From Actinopolymorpha alba DSM 45243 (GTDB lineage: Bacteria; Actinomycetota; Actinomycetes; Propionibacteriales; Actinopolymorphaceae), in assembly GCF_000373925.1 (NCBI RefSeq), contig NZ_KB892812.1, forward strand, positions 62,179 through 126,178: a stretch of DNA of 64,000 nucleotides. The letters run 5' to 3'. The notes beneath the pieces were generated by a model. It saw only the letters and a program-made list of their open reading frames with translations. It had not been told where the DNA came from and did not search any database. The stretch's first letter is position 1. Each line of letters opens with the position of its first letter. The position numbers and the translations under genes are program-made. Of the stretch, positions 16,763 through 26,300 are shown piece by piece.

Positions 16763-19395
16763 GCGACGGTAGCCGCGGCCACTTCCAATGCCCTGCTCGC
16801 GACTGAAGCGCGCGGTGAGCTGAGCCGGTGCCGTGAACCGCTCCGACGGATGCGCTGCGAGATGCCGCCCCAGGCCGCCGTGACTGGGCGCGTCCAGACC
16901 CACCAGTAGGCGAGCCCCAGTGCCAGGGACCCGACGAACGCCGCGACGGGTTGACCCCACAGCAGTTCGAGTGCCTGCCAGTGGATGACGTAGATGTACA
17001 GCGACGCCGCCGCGAGCACCTGGACGATCGGCACGAGAACGGCTGGCACGCGGGTCACCGGTCGCCAGAGCATGAGCAGGACGAACGCGATGGTGAGACC
17101 GTCGCGCGTCGGGTTGAACGAAAAGGTGCCGACCATCGCGACGACAAGCACCGTCATGAGGCGCTTCTGGGCGGGCGTCGCCACCCGCGCGAGGGTCCAG
17201 CCGAGGAGGAAGAGGTACAGCACGACCAGTGCCGACCCGTGCATGCGGGGGACCGGCAGCGGCAGGATCGGCAGCCGGAACAGCACGAACGTGCCGATGG
17301 TCAGCGCGAGGGGCAGGCCGAAGGGGTGGCGCCGGTCGAGGGCCGCGACCCAGCGCGAGGCGTTGAGGGCGGCGACGAGGACGAGCGCGACGACGATCGC
17401 CTCGATGAACCAGAACCGCCACGGCGGACCGAGGATCTCCTGCCCGAACACCCAGTTGGCGAGGAAGAGGTTGCGCGTCTCGTAGTAGCCACCGAGCACG
17501 TGCGCGCCGACGATGACGACGAGGCTGGGCACGGCGATCCGCACCGCGGCACCGAGGACGCGGCGGGCCCGGCGCCGACGCTCGGGGTCGGCCAGCTGGA
17601 AGCGCGCGAGCTGGTAGCCGGCGATGACGAGCAGGGCGTTGGCGGTGCCCTGGAGCGAGAAGAGGTCGGCGTGGGTGCCGACGATGAGGACGATGGCGAG
17701 CGCGCGCAGCCAGACGCTCGTCTCCATCGTGCGCCACGTCGTGCGCGCGGCGATGGCCGCGATGAGGCCGCGCCGCCGGCTCTTCCGCGACGCCGCCGTC
17801 GGACGCAGGAGCTCCAGGTCGCGCACCGGCGTCACGTGCCAGCTCGGCGGGAGCTGTCCGAGCAATTCCTCGAGCCGGATCGACACCTCGACGTACGACA
17901 GCGAGTCGCCGCCGAGGGAGACGAAGGTCGCCTCGTCATCGACGTCGCGCTGGAGCAGCCGGCCGTAGAGCGTGGCGACCGCACGCCCGTCCGTCCCTCC
18001 GGCGAGCGCGGAGGCCTCCCCGACGGGGCGGTCCGCGCCGGCCAGTGAGAGGAGGGCGGAGTAGTCGGGCTTGCCCGACGCGAGCAGCGGTTGGTCCGCA
18101 ACGGAGACGACGCGCAGGGCCTCGCGCGGGACGCCGCACGCACGGATCGCCTTGCGCCGCAGCGTCTCCTGGGCGGGCGCGGAGGTGGCACCGCACGCGG
18201 CGACGACGACGAGGCCGTCGCGTCCGGCACACCGCACGTCGTGGCCCTCCGAGCGGAGGCGGCCCTCGAGGGCGTCGAGGTCGACGCGGTGCCCGAGCAC
18301 CTTGACGAAGCGCGCGCGCCGGCCGACGACGCGTACGAGCCCCTCGCGCGTCACCTCGCCGAGGTCGCCGGTGCGCAGCGCGTCGATGGTGCGGCCGAGC
18401 GCGAGGTCGGCGGGCTCATGGGCGTAGCCGAGCATGACGTTGGGCCCGCGGAAGACGATCTCGCCGTCCTCCACGTCGATCATCGCGCCGGGTACGGGGA
18501 CACCGACGGTGTCGGAATGCTCGGCGGCAAGGTCTGGCGGCAGGTAGGCCATCCGCGCCGTCGCCTCGGACTGGCCGTACATGACGACGAGGTCCCAGCC
18601 GCGCTCGCGCCCGAGTCCGGCGAAGCGCCGGACGCGCTCGGGCTCCATGCGGCCACCCGCCTGGGTGACGTACCTCAGCCGCGGCAGGTCCCGCTCGGCG
18701 AAGCCGCTGCGCTCGAGGAGCTCGAAGGTGTGCGGAACGCCGGGGAAGGTCGTGGCGCCGGCCGCACGGAAGAGCTGCCAGAAGCAGTCGTCGACGACGG
18801 ACAGGTCGGTGAGCAGCAGGCTCGCACCCGCGGCCAGGTGCGTGTGCAGCACCGAGAGGCCGTAGCAATACGTGATCGGGAGGGTGAGCGCCGCGCAGTC
18901 GTCGGAGCGGACGCCGAGGGCGGCGGTGATCTGCGCGGCGTTGGCGGCGAGGTTGTCGGCAGATAGGCGCACGAGCTTGGCCGAACCCGTCGAGCCGCTC
19001 GTGCTGAGCAGGAGCGCGAGGTCGGGGTGTAGCTCGTGGGCGGACGCTTCCCGGACGACCTCGACTCCGCCAGAGGGGGCCAGCACGATGTCGGGGCGGT
19101 AGGCCGCGCGCAGCCGGGCGGCCGGCTCGCCGGGCGCGACGAGCAGGACGACGTGACCGGCGGTCTGGGCCGCGAGGTAGCCGACGACGGTGTCGACCGT
19201 GGAGCGTCCCTCGACCTGCACGAGGCGACGCGGGCCCGCGAGGCGCGCGGCGAGACCGTCAACGCGTCGGGCGAGGTCGGCGTACGTGACGGTGCCCTCG
19301 GCGGTCCACAGTGCGGGGCGGGTGCCGTGGGCCCCGAGTCGGGACACCCACGGCAGGGTGAGTGCCGGTGCGAGGGGTACGGCGGTCGCGGTCAC
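16714..19395 (-). CDS. Adenylation - carrier - membrane acyltransferase fusion
   Basis: An 893-aa three-domain protein. Residues 1-430 form an AMP-forming adenylation domain: core A3 LSTSGSTGSAKLVRL, A5 VMYGQSEATARMAY, A7/A8 LRTGDLGEVT and RARFVKVLGHRVDLDALEG, A10 lysine in SGKPDYSAL. Residues about 455-530 are a carrier domain with the phosphopantetheine serine in FVSLGGDSLSYVEV. From about 560 there are about ten membrane helices of an acyltransferase-3 (OafA-like) domain, with the likely catalytic histidine in AIVLIVGTHADLFSL. A logical reaction is activation of an amino or hydroxy acid, loading on the carrier and transfer across the membrane to an external acceptor, as DltA-DltC-DltB do with separate proteins. 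An iron box lies 14 bases upstream of GTG 19395. Confidence 0.85.
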   Translation of the reverse strand: MTATAVPLAPALTLPWVSRLGAHGTRPALWTAEGTVTYADLARRVDGLAARLAGPRRLVQVEGRSTVDTVVGYLAAQTAGHVVLLVAPGEPAARLRAAYRPDIVLAPSGGVEVVREASAHELHPDLALLLSTSGSTGSAKLVRLSADNLAANAAQITAALGVRSDDCAALTLPITYCYGLSVLHTHLAAGASLLLTDLSVVDDCFWQLFRAAGATTFPGVPHTFELLERSGFAERDLPRLRYVTQAGGRMEPERVRRFAGLGRERGWDLVVMYGQSEATARMAYLPPDLAAEHSDTVGVPVPGAMIDVEDGEIVFRGPNVMLGYAHEPADLALGRTIDALRTGDLGEVTREGLVRVVGRRARFVKVLGHRVDLDALEGRLRSEGHDVRCAGRDGLVVVAACGATSAPAQETLRRKAIRACGVPREALRVVSVADQPLLASGKPDYSALLSLAGADRPVGEASALAGGTDGRAVATLYGRLLQRDVDDEATFVSLGGDSLSYVEVSIRLEELLGQLPPSWHVTPVRDLELLRPTAASRKSRRRGLIAAIAARTTWRTMETSVWLRALAIVLIVGTHADLFSLQGTANALLVIAGYQLARFQLADPERRRRARRVLGAAVRIAVPSLVVIVGAHVLGGYYETRNLFLANWVFGQEILGPPWRFWFIEAIVVALVLVAALNASRWVAALDRRHPFGLPLALTIGTFVLFRLPILPLPVPRMHGSALVVLYLFLLGWTLARVATPAQKRLMTVLVVAMVGTFSFNPTRDGLTIAFVLLMLWRPVTRVPAVLVPIVQVLAAASLYIYVIHWQALELLWGQPVAAFVGSLALGLAYWWVWTRPVTAAWGGISQRIRRSGSRHRLSSPRASVASRALEVAAATVAHPGRATSVVEPDRGA

Positions 19396-19408
19396 GCGAG
19401 GTAGTTAA

Positions 19409-19427
19409 AAAGGTTAGGCATACCTAA
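19409..19427. promoter_or_regulatory. Iron box (DmdR/IdeR-type) upstream of the A-PCP-acyltransferase gene
   Basis: AAAGGTTAGGCATACCTAA matches the IdeR/DmdR consensus TTAGGTTAGGCTAACCTAA at 15 of 19 positions and contains the palindrome TTAGG-CATA-CCTAA. It ends 14 bases from the GTG of the fusion gene with no evident ribosome site between, suggesting a leaderless, iron-repressed transcript. Confidence 0.75.
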
Positions 19428-19481
19428 GTCAAATGGTGGACCCGCTTTCGGCCAACCTCGATGGGCTCGGCTAACCTGCGT

Positions 19482-19500
19482 TCAGGTCAGGCTAGCCTTT
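19482..19500. promoter_or_regulatory. Second iron box, upstream of the ferric ABC transporter genes
   Basis: TCAGGTCAGGCTAGCCTTT matches the iron-box consensus at about 14 of 19 positions, including the central AGGCTA. It lies about 95 bases upstream of the fbpA-like GTG. A further half-site (GGCTAACCT) occurs near 19468. Confidence 0.6.
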
Positions 19501-19595
19501 CCTAGGTTTGAGATCGCAGTAGTCGAGCCCACCCGTGACCCGGCCGTCGCCGCCAGGCTGCGCCGCCCAACGTTCGAGCAACCAGGAGTTCCCTC

Positions 19596-20624
19596 GTGAC
19601 GCGCCGCCAGATGATGATCCTCGCCGCCGCGGCGGTGACCACCCTCGGACTGTCGGCGTGCAGCAGCAGCCTCGAGGCCACCGGCGAGCTCGACGCGTCG
19701 AAGCTGACGATCTACAGCGCCCAGCACAAGAACCTCACTGAGGAGTGGGCGCGCGAGTTCCAGGACAAGTCCGGCGTCAAGGTCCAGATCCGCTACGGCA
19801 ACGACTCGTCGATGGGCACTCAGATCGTTCAGGAGGGCGCCAGCTCGCCGGCCGACGTCTTCCTCACCGAGAACTCCCCGGCCATGACGACCGTCCAGAA
19901 CGCCGGCCTGCTCGCGCCGGTCGACGCCGCCACCGTTGCCCAGGTCGGCGCGGAGTACGTCCCGTCCTCGAAGAACTGGGTCGGCATCGCGGCCCGCTCG
20001 ACCGTGCTCGTCTACAACCCGAGCAAGATCTCCGAGGCGCAGCTGCCGAAGTCCCTCATGGACCTCGCCAAGCCGGAGTTCGCCGGCAAGTGGGGCGCGG
20101 CCGCCGGAGGTGCCGACTTCCAGGCGATCGCCTCGGCGGTGCTCGCCACCCAGGGCGAGGCCAAGACCTCCGAGTGGCTCGCCGCCCTCAAGTCGGGCGC
20201 GAAGATCTACCAGAACAACATCGCGACGATGAAGGCCGTGAACGCCGGCCAGTCGCCGATGGGCGTCATCTACCACTACTACTGGTACCGCGACCAGGCC
20301 CTCGACAAGGAAAGCAGCGGCAACACCAAGCTGCACTACTTCAAGAACGAGGACCCGGGCGCGTTCGTCAGCCTCTCCGGCGGCGCCGTCCTCAAGAGCA
20401 GCAAGCACGCGGCTGACGCGCAGAAGTTCCTCGCGTTCATCACGAGCAAGGACGGCCAGCAGGTCCTCGCCTCGACCGAGGCCAAGGAGTACGCCGTCGG
20501 CAAGGGCGTCGCGTCCGACCCGGCGCTCCCGCCGCTCGACTCGCTCCAGGCGCCGAAGATCGACCCGTTCACGCTTACCGGGCCCAGGGTCATCGAGCTC
20601 ATGACGAAGGCGGGGATCCTCTAG
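19596..20624 (+). CDS. fbpA: Ferric iron ABC transporter substrate-binding lipoprotein (FbpA-like)
   Basis: A 342-aa exported protein beginning at GTG 19596 with an AGGAG upstream. The signal peptide MTRRQMMILAAAAVTTLGLS ends in the lipobox LSAC. The mature part starts with the family strand LTIYSAQHKNLTEEWAREFQ and shows NDSSMGTQIVQEG, PADVFLTENSPAM and the adjacent tyrosines in GVIYHYYWYRDQ. In FbpA/SfuA proteins such a Tyr-Tyr pair ligates Fe(III). It therefore delivers ferric iron (or a simple ferric chelate) to the permease encoded next. Iron boxes in the upstream divergent promoter predict repression when iron is ample. Confidence 0.88.
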   Translation: MTRRQMMILAAAAVTTLGLSACSSSLEATGELDASKLTIYSAQHKNLTEEWAREFQDKSGVKVQIRYGNDSSMGTQIVQEGASSPADVFLTENSPAMTTVQNAGLLAPVDAATVAQVGAEYVPSSKNWVGIAARSTVLVYNPSKISEAQLPKSLMDLAKPEFAGKWGAAAGGADFQAIASAVLATQGEAKTSEWLAALKSGAKIYQNNIATMKAVNAGQSPMGVIYHYYWYRDQALDKESSGNTKLHYFKNEDPGAFVSLSGGAVLKSSKHAADAQKFLAFITSKDGQQVLASTEAKEYAVGKGVASDPALPPLDSLQAPKIDPFTLTGPRVIELMTKAGIL

Positions 20625-20641
20625 TGGAATTGGTCATCTAG

Positions 20642-22252
20642 GTGACGACCGCGCCGACGAGCACGGCGCCGACCCCGAGCGGTCCGGCCCCGACTCCGGG
20701 CTCGACTCCGCCCCCGGTCCGATCCGGGCGTCGGGGCGTCGGCGCACCCCTGCCGCTGCGAGCGGCCGCGTTCCTCGTCGCGCTCGTGTGCGCGCTGCCC
20801 CTCGTTGTCGTCGCGCTCAAGGCGTTCGAGGCCGGCGCCGGCGACGCGTTCGCGCTCGTGTGGCGCCCCCGCGTCGGCGAGCTCCTCGGCAACACCGTGT
20901 CGCTCGTCGTACTGACGTGCGTCATCTCGACCGTGCTCGGCGTCGGCGCCGCGTGGCTGGTCGAGCGCACCTCGCTGCCGGGCGCGAGCTTCTGGCGGAT
21001 CGCGCTCGTCGCGCCGCTCGCCGTGCCAGCCTTCGTCAACAGCTTCGCGTGGTCGGCGCTGGTGCCGGGGCTCGAGGGCCTCGCCGGCGCCGTCATCGTG
21101 ACGTCCCTGTCGTACTTCCCGTTCGTGTTCCTGCCCGTCGCGGCGCTCCTCCGCTCGCTCGACCAGGGTCTCGAGGACGCCGCGCGGGCCCTCGGCCTCG
21201 GTCCATGGCGCACCTTCGCGCGCGTCGGGCTCGCGCAGGTCCGCCCCGCGCTGCTCGGCGGTGTCCTGCTCGTGGCGCTGCACCTGCTCGCGGAGTACGG
21301 CGCCCTCGAGATGCTCCGCTTCCCGACGTTCACGACGGCGATCCTCGACCAGTTCGAGGTGGCCTTCGACAGCCGCTCGGGCAGCGTCCTTGCGGTCGTC
21401 CTCATGGGGATCGCGGTCACCGTCCTCACCCTCGAGCTGCTCGCCCGAGGTCGTGCGCGGCACGCACGCGTCGGCTCGGGGACGGTCCGGCGGGCGACGC
21501 GGACCCGGCTCGGCCGCGCCACGTCGCTGGCCCTCCTCGGGCTGACGACGCTCACCGCGCTCGCCATCGGCGTACCGGCCTGGAGCATCGGCAAGTGGCT
21601 CTCGCGGGCCGACCAGGCGATGGAGCCGGCCAACCTCGGTCCGACGCTGTGGTCGACCCTGGCCCTCGGCCTCGTCGCCGCGGTCGTCACGACGGTGGCG
21701 ACGTTCCCGGCCGCGTGGCTCATCGCCCGGAGCCGGTCGTGGTTCGCCGTGGCCGTCGAGCGGGTCACCTACCTCGCGGCGTCGCTTCCCGGCGTCGTCG
21801 TGGCGCTCGCGCTGATCACGCTGACGATCGGTCTCGTGCGCCCGCTGTACCAGACCGCCACGGTCCTTGTCGTCGCGTACGTCATCCTCTTCATCCCGCG
21901 CGCCATGGTCGCCACGCGCGCCGCCATCGCAGCGGTGCCGCCCGAGCTCGGCGACGCCGCCCGCACGCTCGGCGACCGCCCGGTCAGGGCGTTCCTGCGC
22001 GTCCAGTTGCCGCTCATGCTCCGCGGCACGATGGCGGGGTTCGCGCTCGTGTTCATCGCCGTCACCACCGAGCTGACGGCCACGCTCCTGCTCGCCCCCA
22101 CCGGCACCCAGACGCTCGCCACGGCGTTCTGGGACGCGAGCGCCTCGCTCGACTACGCCGCCGCCGCGCCGTACGCCGCGGCGCTCGTCGTGCTCTCGGC
22201 CCCGCTGACCTACTTGTTGCTCCACGGCAAGAACGAGGAGCCCCTGACGTGA
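20642..22252 (+). CDS. fbpB: Ferric iron ABC transporter permease (FbpB-like)
   Basis: A 536-aa membrane protein with two binding-protein-dependent transport inner-membrane units, the doubled architecture of SfuB/FbpB/ThiP permeases. The first half carries the EAA-like loop RSLDQGLEDAARALGLGPWR, the second half AIAAVPPELGDAARTLGDRP, each followed by the family's G-x-x-x-x-P segment. A Pro-rich N-terminal tail precedes the first helix. GTG 20642 lies 17 bases behind fbpA without a strong ribosome site, so coupling to fbpA is likely. The gene ends overlapping the ATPase gene by 4 bases. Confidence 0.88.
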   Translation: MTTAPTSTAPTPSGPAPTPGSTPPPVRSGRRGVGAPLPLRAAAFLVALVCALPLVVVALKAFEAGAGDAFALVWRPRVGELLGNTVSLVVLTCVISTVLGVGAAWLVERTSLPGASFWRIALVAPLAVPAFVNSFAWSALVPGLEGLAGAVIVTSLSYFPFVFLPVAALLRSLDQGLEDAARALGLGPWRTFARVGLAQVRPALLGGVLLVALHLLAEYGALEMLRFPTFTTAILDQFEVAFDSRSGSVLAVVLMGIAVTVLTLELLARGRARHARVGSGTVRRATRTRLGRATSLALLGLTTLTALAIGVPAWSIGKWLSRADQAMEPANLGPTLWSTLALGLVAAVVTTVATFPAAWLIARSRSWFAVAVERVTYLAASLPGVVVALALITLTIGLVRPLYQTATVLVVAYVILFIPRAMVATRAAIAAVPPELGDAARTLGDRPVRAFLRVQLPLMLRGTMAGFALVFIAVTTELTATLLLAPTGTQTLATAFWDASASLDYAAAAPYAAALVVLSAPLTYLLLHGKNEEPLT

Positions 22253-23337
22253 AGACCCTCCAGCTCTCGGGAATCACAGCGTCGCACTCGGGTACGCCCG
22301 TGCTGCACGGCATCGACCTCGTGGTCCCCGCCGGCAGCACCACGGCGGTGCTCGGTCCGTCCGGCTGCGGCAAGACGACCCTGCTGCGCGTCGTCGCCGG
22401 CTTCCTGCGCCCCGACGCCGGCCACGTCCGTGTCGGGGACGACGTCGTGGCCGGCCCCGGCACGTGGGTCGCGCCGGAGAAACGCGGCCTCGGCTACGTC
22501 GCGCAGGAGGGCAACCTCTTCCCGCACCTCGATGTCGCCGCCAACATCTCCTACGGGCTGCCGCGCCGGGAGCGCCGCGCCAGGGCCCGGGTCGATGAGC
22601 TACTCGAACTCGTCGGCCTGTCCGGCGACCTCGCGCGCCGGCGCCCTGACCAGCTCTCCGGGGGCCAGCAGCAGCGCGTCGCACTGGCCCGGGCCCTCGC
22701 GCGCCGGCCGCGGATCGTCCTGCTCGACGAGCCGTTCTCGGCCCTCGACCCCGAGCTGCGCGTGGCGACGCGTGAGGCCGTCGCCGCGGCGCTCGCGCAC
22801 GAGCAGGCCACCGTCGTGCTCGTGACGCACGACCAGGCCGAGGCGCTGTCGTTCGCCGACCAGGTGGCGATCATGCACGAGGGTCGGCTGACCCAGGTCG
22901 GCGCGCCGGTCGACGTCTACCGTGCGCCGTCCGACCGGCGTTCGGCCGTGTCGCTCGGCGAGGCCTGCTTCCTGTCCGGCCAACTGCGCGACGGCGTCGT
23001 CACGTGCGCCCTCGGAGCGTTGCCAGCACCTCTCGCGTCGGGCTCGGGTGCCTGCGAGGTGATCATCCGGCCCGAGCAGCTACGCCTCGGCGACCCGGCC
23101 GCGTCTCCCTGCGTCGCCGAGGTGACGCGCACCGCGTTCTACGGCCACGACGCCCTCGTCGAACTGCGCCTCGACGATCACGCGGGGGACCGCGCCAACG
23201 TCTGCGCTCGCACCCTGGGTAGCGAGACCCCGCCGATCGGGTCGCGGGTCTCCGTGAGGGTCATCGGCGAGCCGCACGTCATCGCCATCCACGAGGCCCC
23301 CTCCTTGGCGACCGCGGAGACGGAGCCGCAGAACTAG
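22249..23337 (+). CDS. fbpC: Ferric iron ABC transporter ATP-binding protein (FbpC-like)
   Basis: A 362-aa ATPase starting at GTG 22249 inside the permease stop (GTGA), with GAGGAG just upstream. It has Walker [18 protein letters not shown] at about residue 35, the Q-loop [12 protein letters not shown], signature [16 protein letters not shown], Walker [13 protein letters not shown] and the switch histidine in [12 protein letters not shown]. The C-terminal 110 residues ([13 protein letters not shown] and [17 protein letters not shown]) form a TOBE-like regulatory domain typical of Fbp/CysA ATPases. It energises the ferric iron importer encoded by this operon. A strong hairpin follows the stop. 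Confidence 0.88.
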   Translation: MKTLQLSGITASHSGTPVLHGIDLVVPAGSTTAVLGPSGCGKTTLLRVVAGFLRPDAGHVRVGDDVVAGPGTWVAPEKRGLGYVAQEGNLFPHLDVAANISYGLPRRERRARARVDELLELVGLSGDLARRRPDQLSGGQQQRVALARALARRPRIVLLDEPFSALDPELRVATREAVAAALAHEQATVVLVTHDQAEALSFADQVAIMHEGRLTQVGAPVDVYRAPSDRRSAVSLGEACFLSGQLRDGVVTCALGALPAPLASGSGACEVIIRPEQLRLGDPAASPCVAEVTRTAFYGHDALVELRLDDHAGDRANVCARTLGSETPPIGSRVSVRVIGEPHVIAIHEAPSLATAETEPQN

Positions 23338-23338
23338 C

Positions 23339-23377
23339 GCGCGGTCCGGCCCCACTGATGCGGGGGCCGGACCGCGC
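23339..23377. terminator. Bidirectional hairpin terminator between fbpC and GH92 gene
   Basis: GCGCGGTCCGGCCCC (23339-23353) and GGGGCCGGACCGCGC (23363-23377) are perfect 15-bp complements around a 9-base loop. It separates two convergent genes and probably ends both transcripts, although no long T-tract follows. Confidence 0.75.
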
Positions 23378-23393
23378 CGTCACCTCCGTTCCG

Positions 23394-26300
23394 TCAGATG
23401 CCGTCCATGGCGAGGCGGGTCCTGGCGAGCCAGGCGCCCCAGCCGTCGGCCGGATGGCTGTCGCCGACCCGCACATAGAGCGTGCCGCTGTCGCCGCGTA
23501 GTTCGTTGAGGTCGAGCGTTCGCTCGGCCCGGTTGGACAGATCGCGTACGTTCTCCTTCTCTTCGAGTACGGTCCGCCAGGTCTTACCGTCCGTTGAGAC
23601 CTGGACGAGGAACTGCTGAGCGATGTCCAGGGTCAGGGAGCCGCCGGTGACACCCTGCGGAATGTCGAAGCGGTAGACGAAGTAGCGGTCGTTGTCGGCG
23701 AAGCGGGCGTGGCCGTCGTAGACCGGGCTCCAGGTGGCGATCTGGGACAGCCCATTCTCGTGGAGCCAGAACTGCTCGGCCGCGGTGTCGGGGGTGAACG
23801 CGATCACGTTGCCGAACACGTGGAGGCTGGTGGAGCCGGTCGCGTCGCCCCGGTTGGACGTCACCGACACCTCGACCGGGTGGGTCTTCGGCTCGGTGTC
23901 CTTCGGCACGCTGATATCCAGCTTCACCACCTTGGTCGCCCCGCCGGCGAGGTCGAACGTCGCGTTTTCCGGCTGCACACTCCACCCGGCTGGGACGTTT
24001 GCCTTGATGACCCCACTGGCCGTGGAGTTACCGGTGTTCTTGACGGTGACATCCAGCGTGGTCGACTTGCCGACCCAGCCGATCGCAGGCGTCAGGTCCA
24101 CCGAGATCGGAGTCGCCGCCACCTTGTCGGAGGTCAGGAACTCCACCTCGGCGAGGCTGGTCGACGTACCACTACCAGTGAACGCGATGCGGAAGTGGGA
24201 GAAGTTCGCCGGCTTGGCCAGCTTGAACGGTCTGGTCTGCTGCCGCCAACGGAACGTCTCGTTGTCCCGCTTGTCGACCACGGTCCACGTCTTGCCGTCG
24301 TTCGACCCCTGCAAGGTCCAGTTGCGCGGGTCGGCGCCGCTGTCACCCTTGCCGGAGGTGAGGGTGTAGAAGCTGATCTGCTGCTTCGTACCGTTGCGGA
24401 ACTCGTACTGCGCCCAGCGCTGGTTACCGGAGAGCGTCGCCTCGGTCCCAGAGTTGTTGTCGAACAACGCGGCCGGCGTGGCCGTGCCCCGGTTGGGCCC
24501 GGTCGCGTCCTGCAGCGGTTGGGGAACGTCGGCGTTGTCGGTGATCGTCGGAGGCATGGCGTCGTTGCTCGAGCCCCAACTCGACGGACGCGGGCCCATA
24601 TCGAATTCCAACACCGCACCCTTGGCGAGCAGGTCGTGCGGGAGGTAGGACTTTTGGTACGTCTGGCCGTTGACCTTCAACCCCTGCACGTAGACGTTGC
24701 GCTGGCTGGTCTTCGGCGCCTTGATGACGAGGTCTTTCCCGTCACCGAGGTGGATCGTCGCTTTGGTGAACAGCGGCGAGCCGATCGCCCAGTTGGAGCT
24801 GCCGACCTGCAGCGGATAGAGGCCGAGAGCGCTCAGGATGTACCACGACGACGATGCGCCGTTGTCGTCATCACCCGGGTAGCCCTGCCCGATCTCCGAG
24901 CCGGTGAAGAGTCGGCGTACCGCTTCACGGGTGAGCTTCTGGGTCTTCCACGGCTCGCCAGCGTGGAGATACATCCACGGGATGTGGTACGACATCTGGT
25001 TGCTGATGCCCCACTGGCCCATCCGTACGTCGCGGGCCTCGATCATCTCGTGGATGACGCCGCCGTACGAACCCGGGAATTTCGCGGTCTCTGGGGTGCC
25101 GAAGAACGTGTCGAGCTTGGCGCCCAGCTCCTTCCTACCGCCGTACAGGTTGGCCAGTCCACGACCGTCGTGCGGGACGTGAAAGGCGAAACCCCACCCA
25201 TTCGTCTCGGTGTAGTCGTGGTTGTTGCCCCACACCCTCGGGTCGTACTGCTCCGGCGTCGTCTTCCATTTGCCCGTCGAGTCACGGCCCTGGAAGAACT
25301 CGATCGCGGGGTCGAACATGTTGACGTAGTTGCGGGCGCGGTCCTGGAAATACTCCTGCTCCTCGCGCAACCGCTGCCGTTCCGCATCGGAGAGCGTGGG
25401 GTCCTTGGCCATCGTCGCCGCCATGTTGGCGATTCCGTAGTCGTTGATGTAACCCTCGAGCGCCCACGACGGACTCTCCGACACCCGCGTGGGTGTGTAG
25501 CCGAGGAAGATCGACTCGACGAGACCCTTGCGGCCAAGGCCATGGGTGTCGTTGTAGGGATCGGCGACGGGCGGGACCACGGTCGCGTTCTTGACGGCCG
25601 CGTCATAGGTGTCCCGCGCGTCGATGCCGGGGACGCCCTTGACGAAGAGGTCGGCGAACGCGACGTCGGAGCTCGTGCCCGTCATGCCGCCGCCATAGCC
25701 CGGAGCCGACCAGCGTGGAGTCCACCCGCCGTCACGGTAGTGCTGAACGAACCCGTCGACGAGTTCACCAGCGGTCTTGGGGGTGAGCAGCGCGTACGCC
25801 GGCCACGCGGTCCGGTAGGTGTCCCAGAAACCGTTGTTGACAAGGAGTTTGCCGTCGATGATTTTGGCGCCGGTCTCGGTCTCGGTGGTGCCCGCCGGGA
25901 TCTCCCGCGACGAGGTCGACTGGAGGACGTGCTTGTAGACCGGCTTGCTCGTCGTACCAACGTTCTCGTGCCCCGAGTTGGGGTAGAGGAACAGCCTGTA
26001 GAGGTTGGAGTAGAGCGTTGTGAGCTGGTCTTCGGTCGCGCCCTCGACCTCGATCACACCGAGCTTGGCGTCCCAGAGCTTCTGCGCGCGCTCCTTCACC
26101 GCTTCGAACGTGTCGGCCGGGGCGATCTCGAGCTCGAGGTTCTTCTTCGCCTGTTCGAGGCTGATCAGCGACGTGGCGATCCGCATCGTCACGGTGCGGT
26201 CGTTGTCGGCCGCGAACTTCGCATAGCCGGTCTGCTTCGGGCCGGTCTCGCTCGCGACGATCGGCTTGTCGAAGGTCGCGTAGATGAACATCCGCCCCGC

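Noticed and set aside
15410..17737. Very long reverse-strand open frame (775 codons) across the beta-propeller gene and the fusion gene
   Set aside because: It is antisense to a well-supported Tat-exported propeller and out of frame with the adenylation gene; its translation is Arg/Pro-rich with no motif. High-GC DNA often yields such frames.
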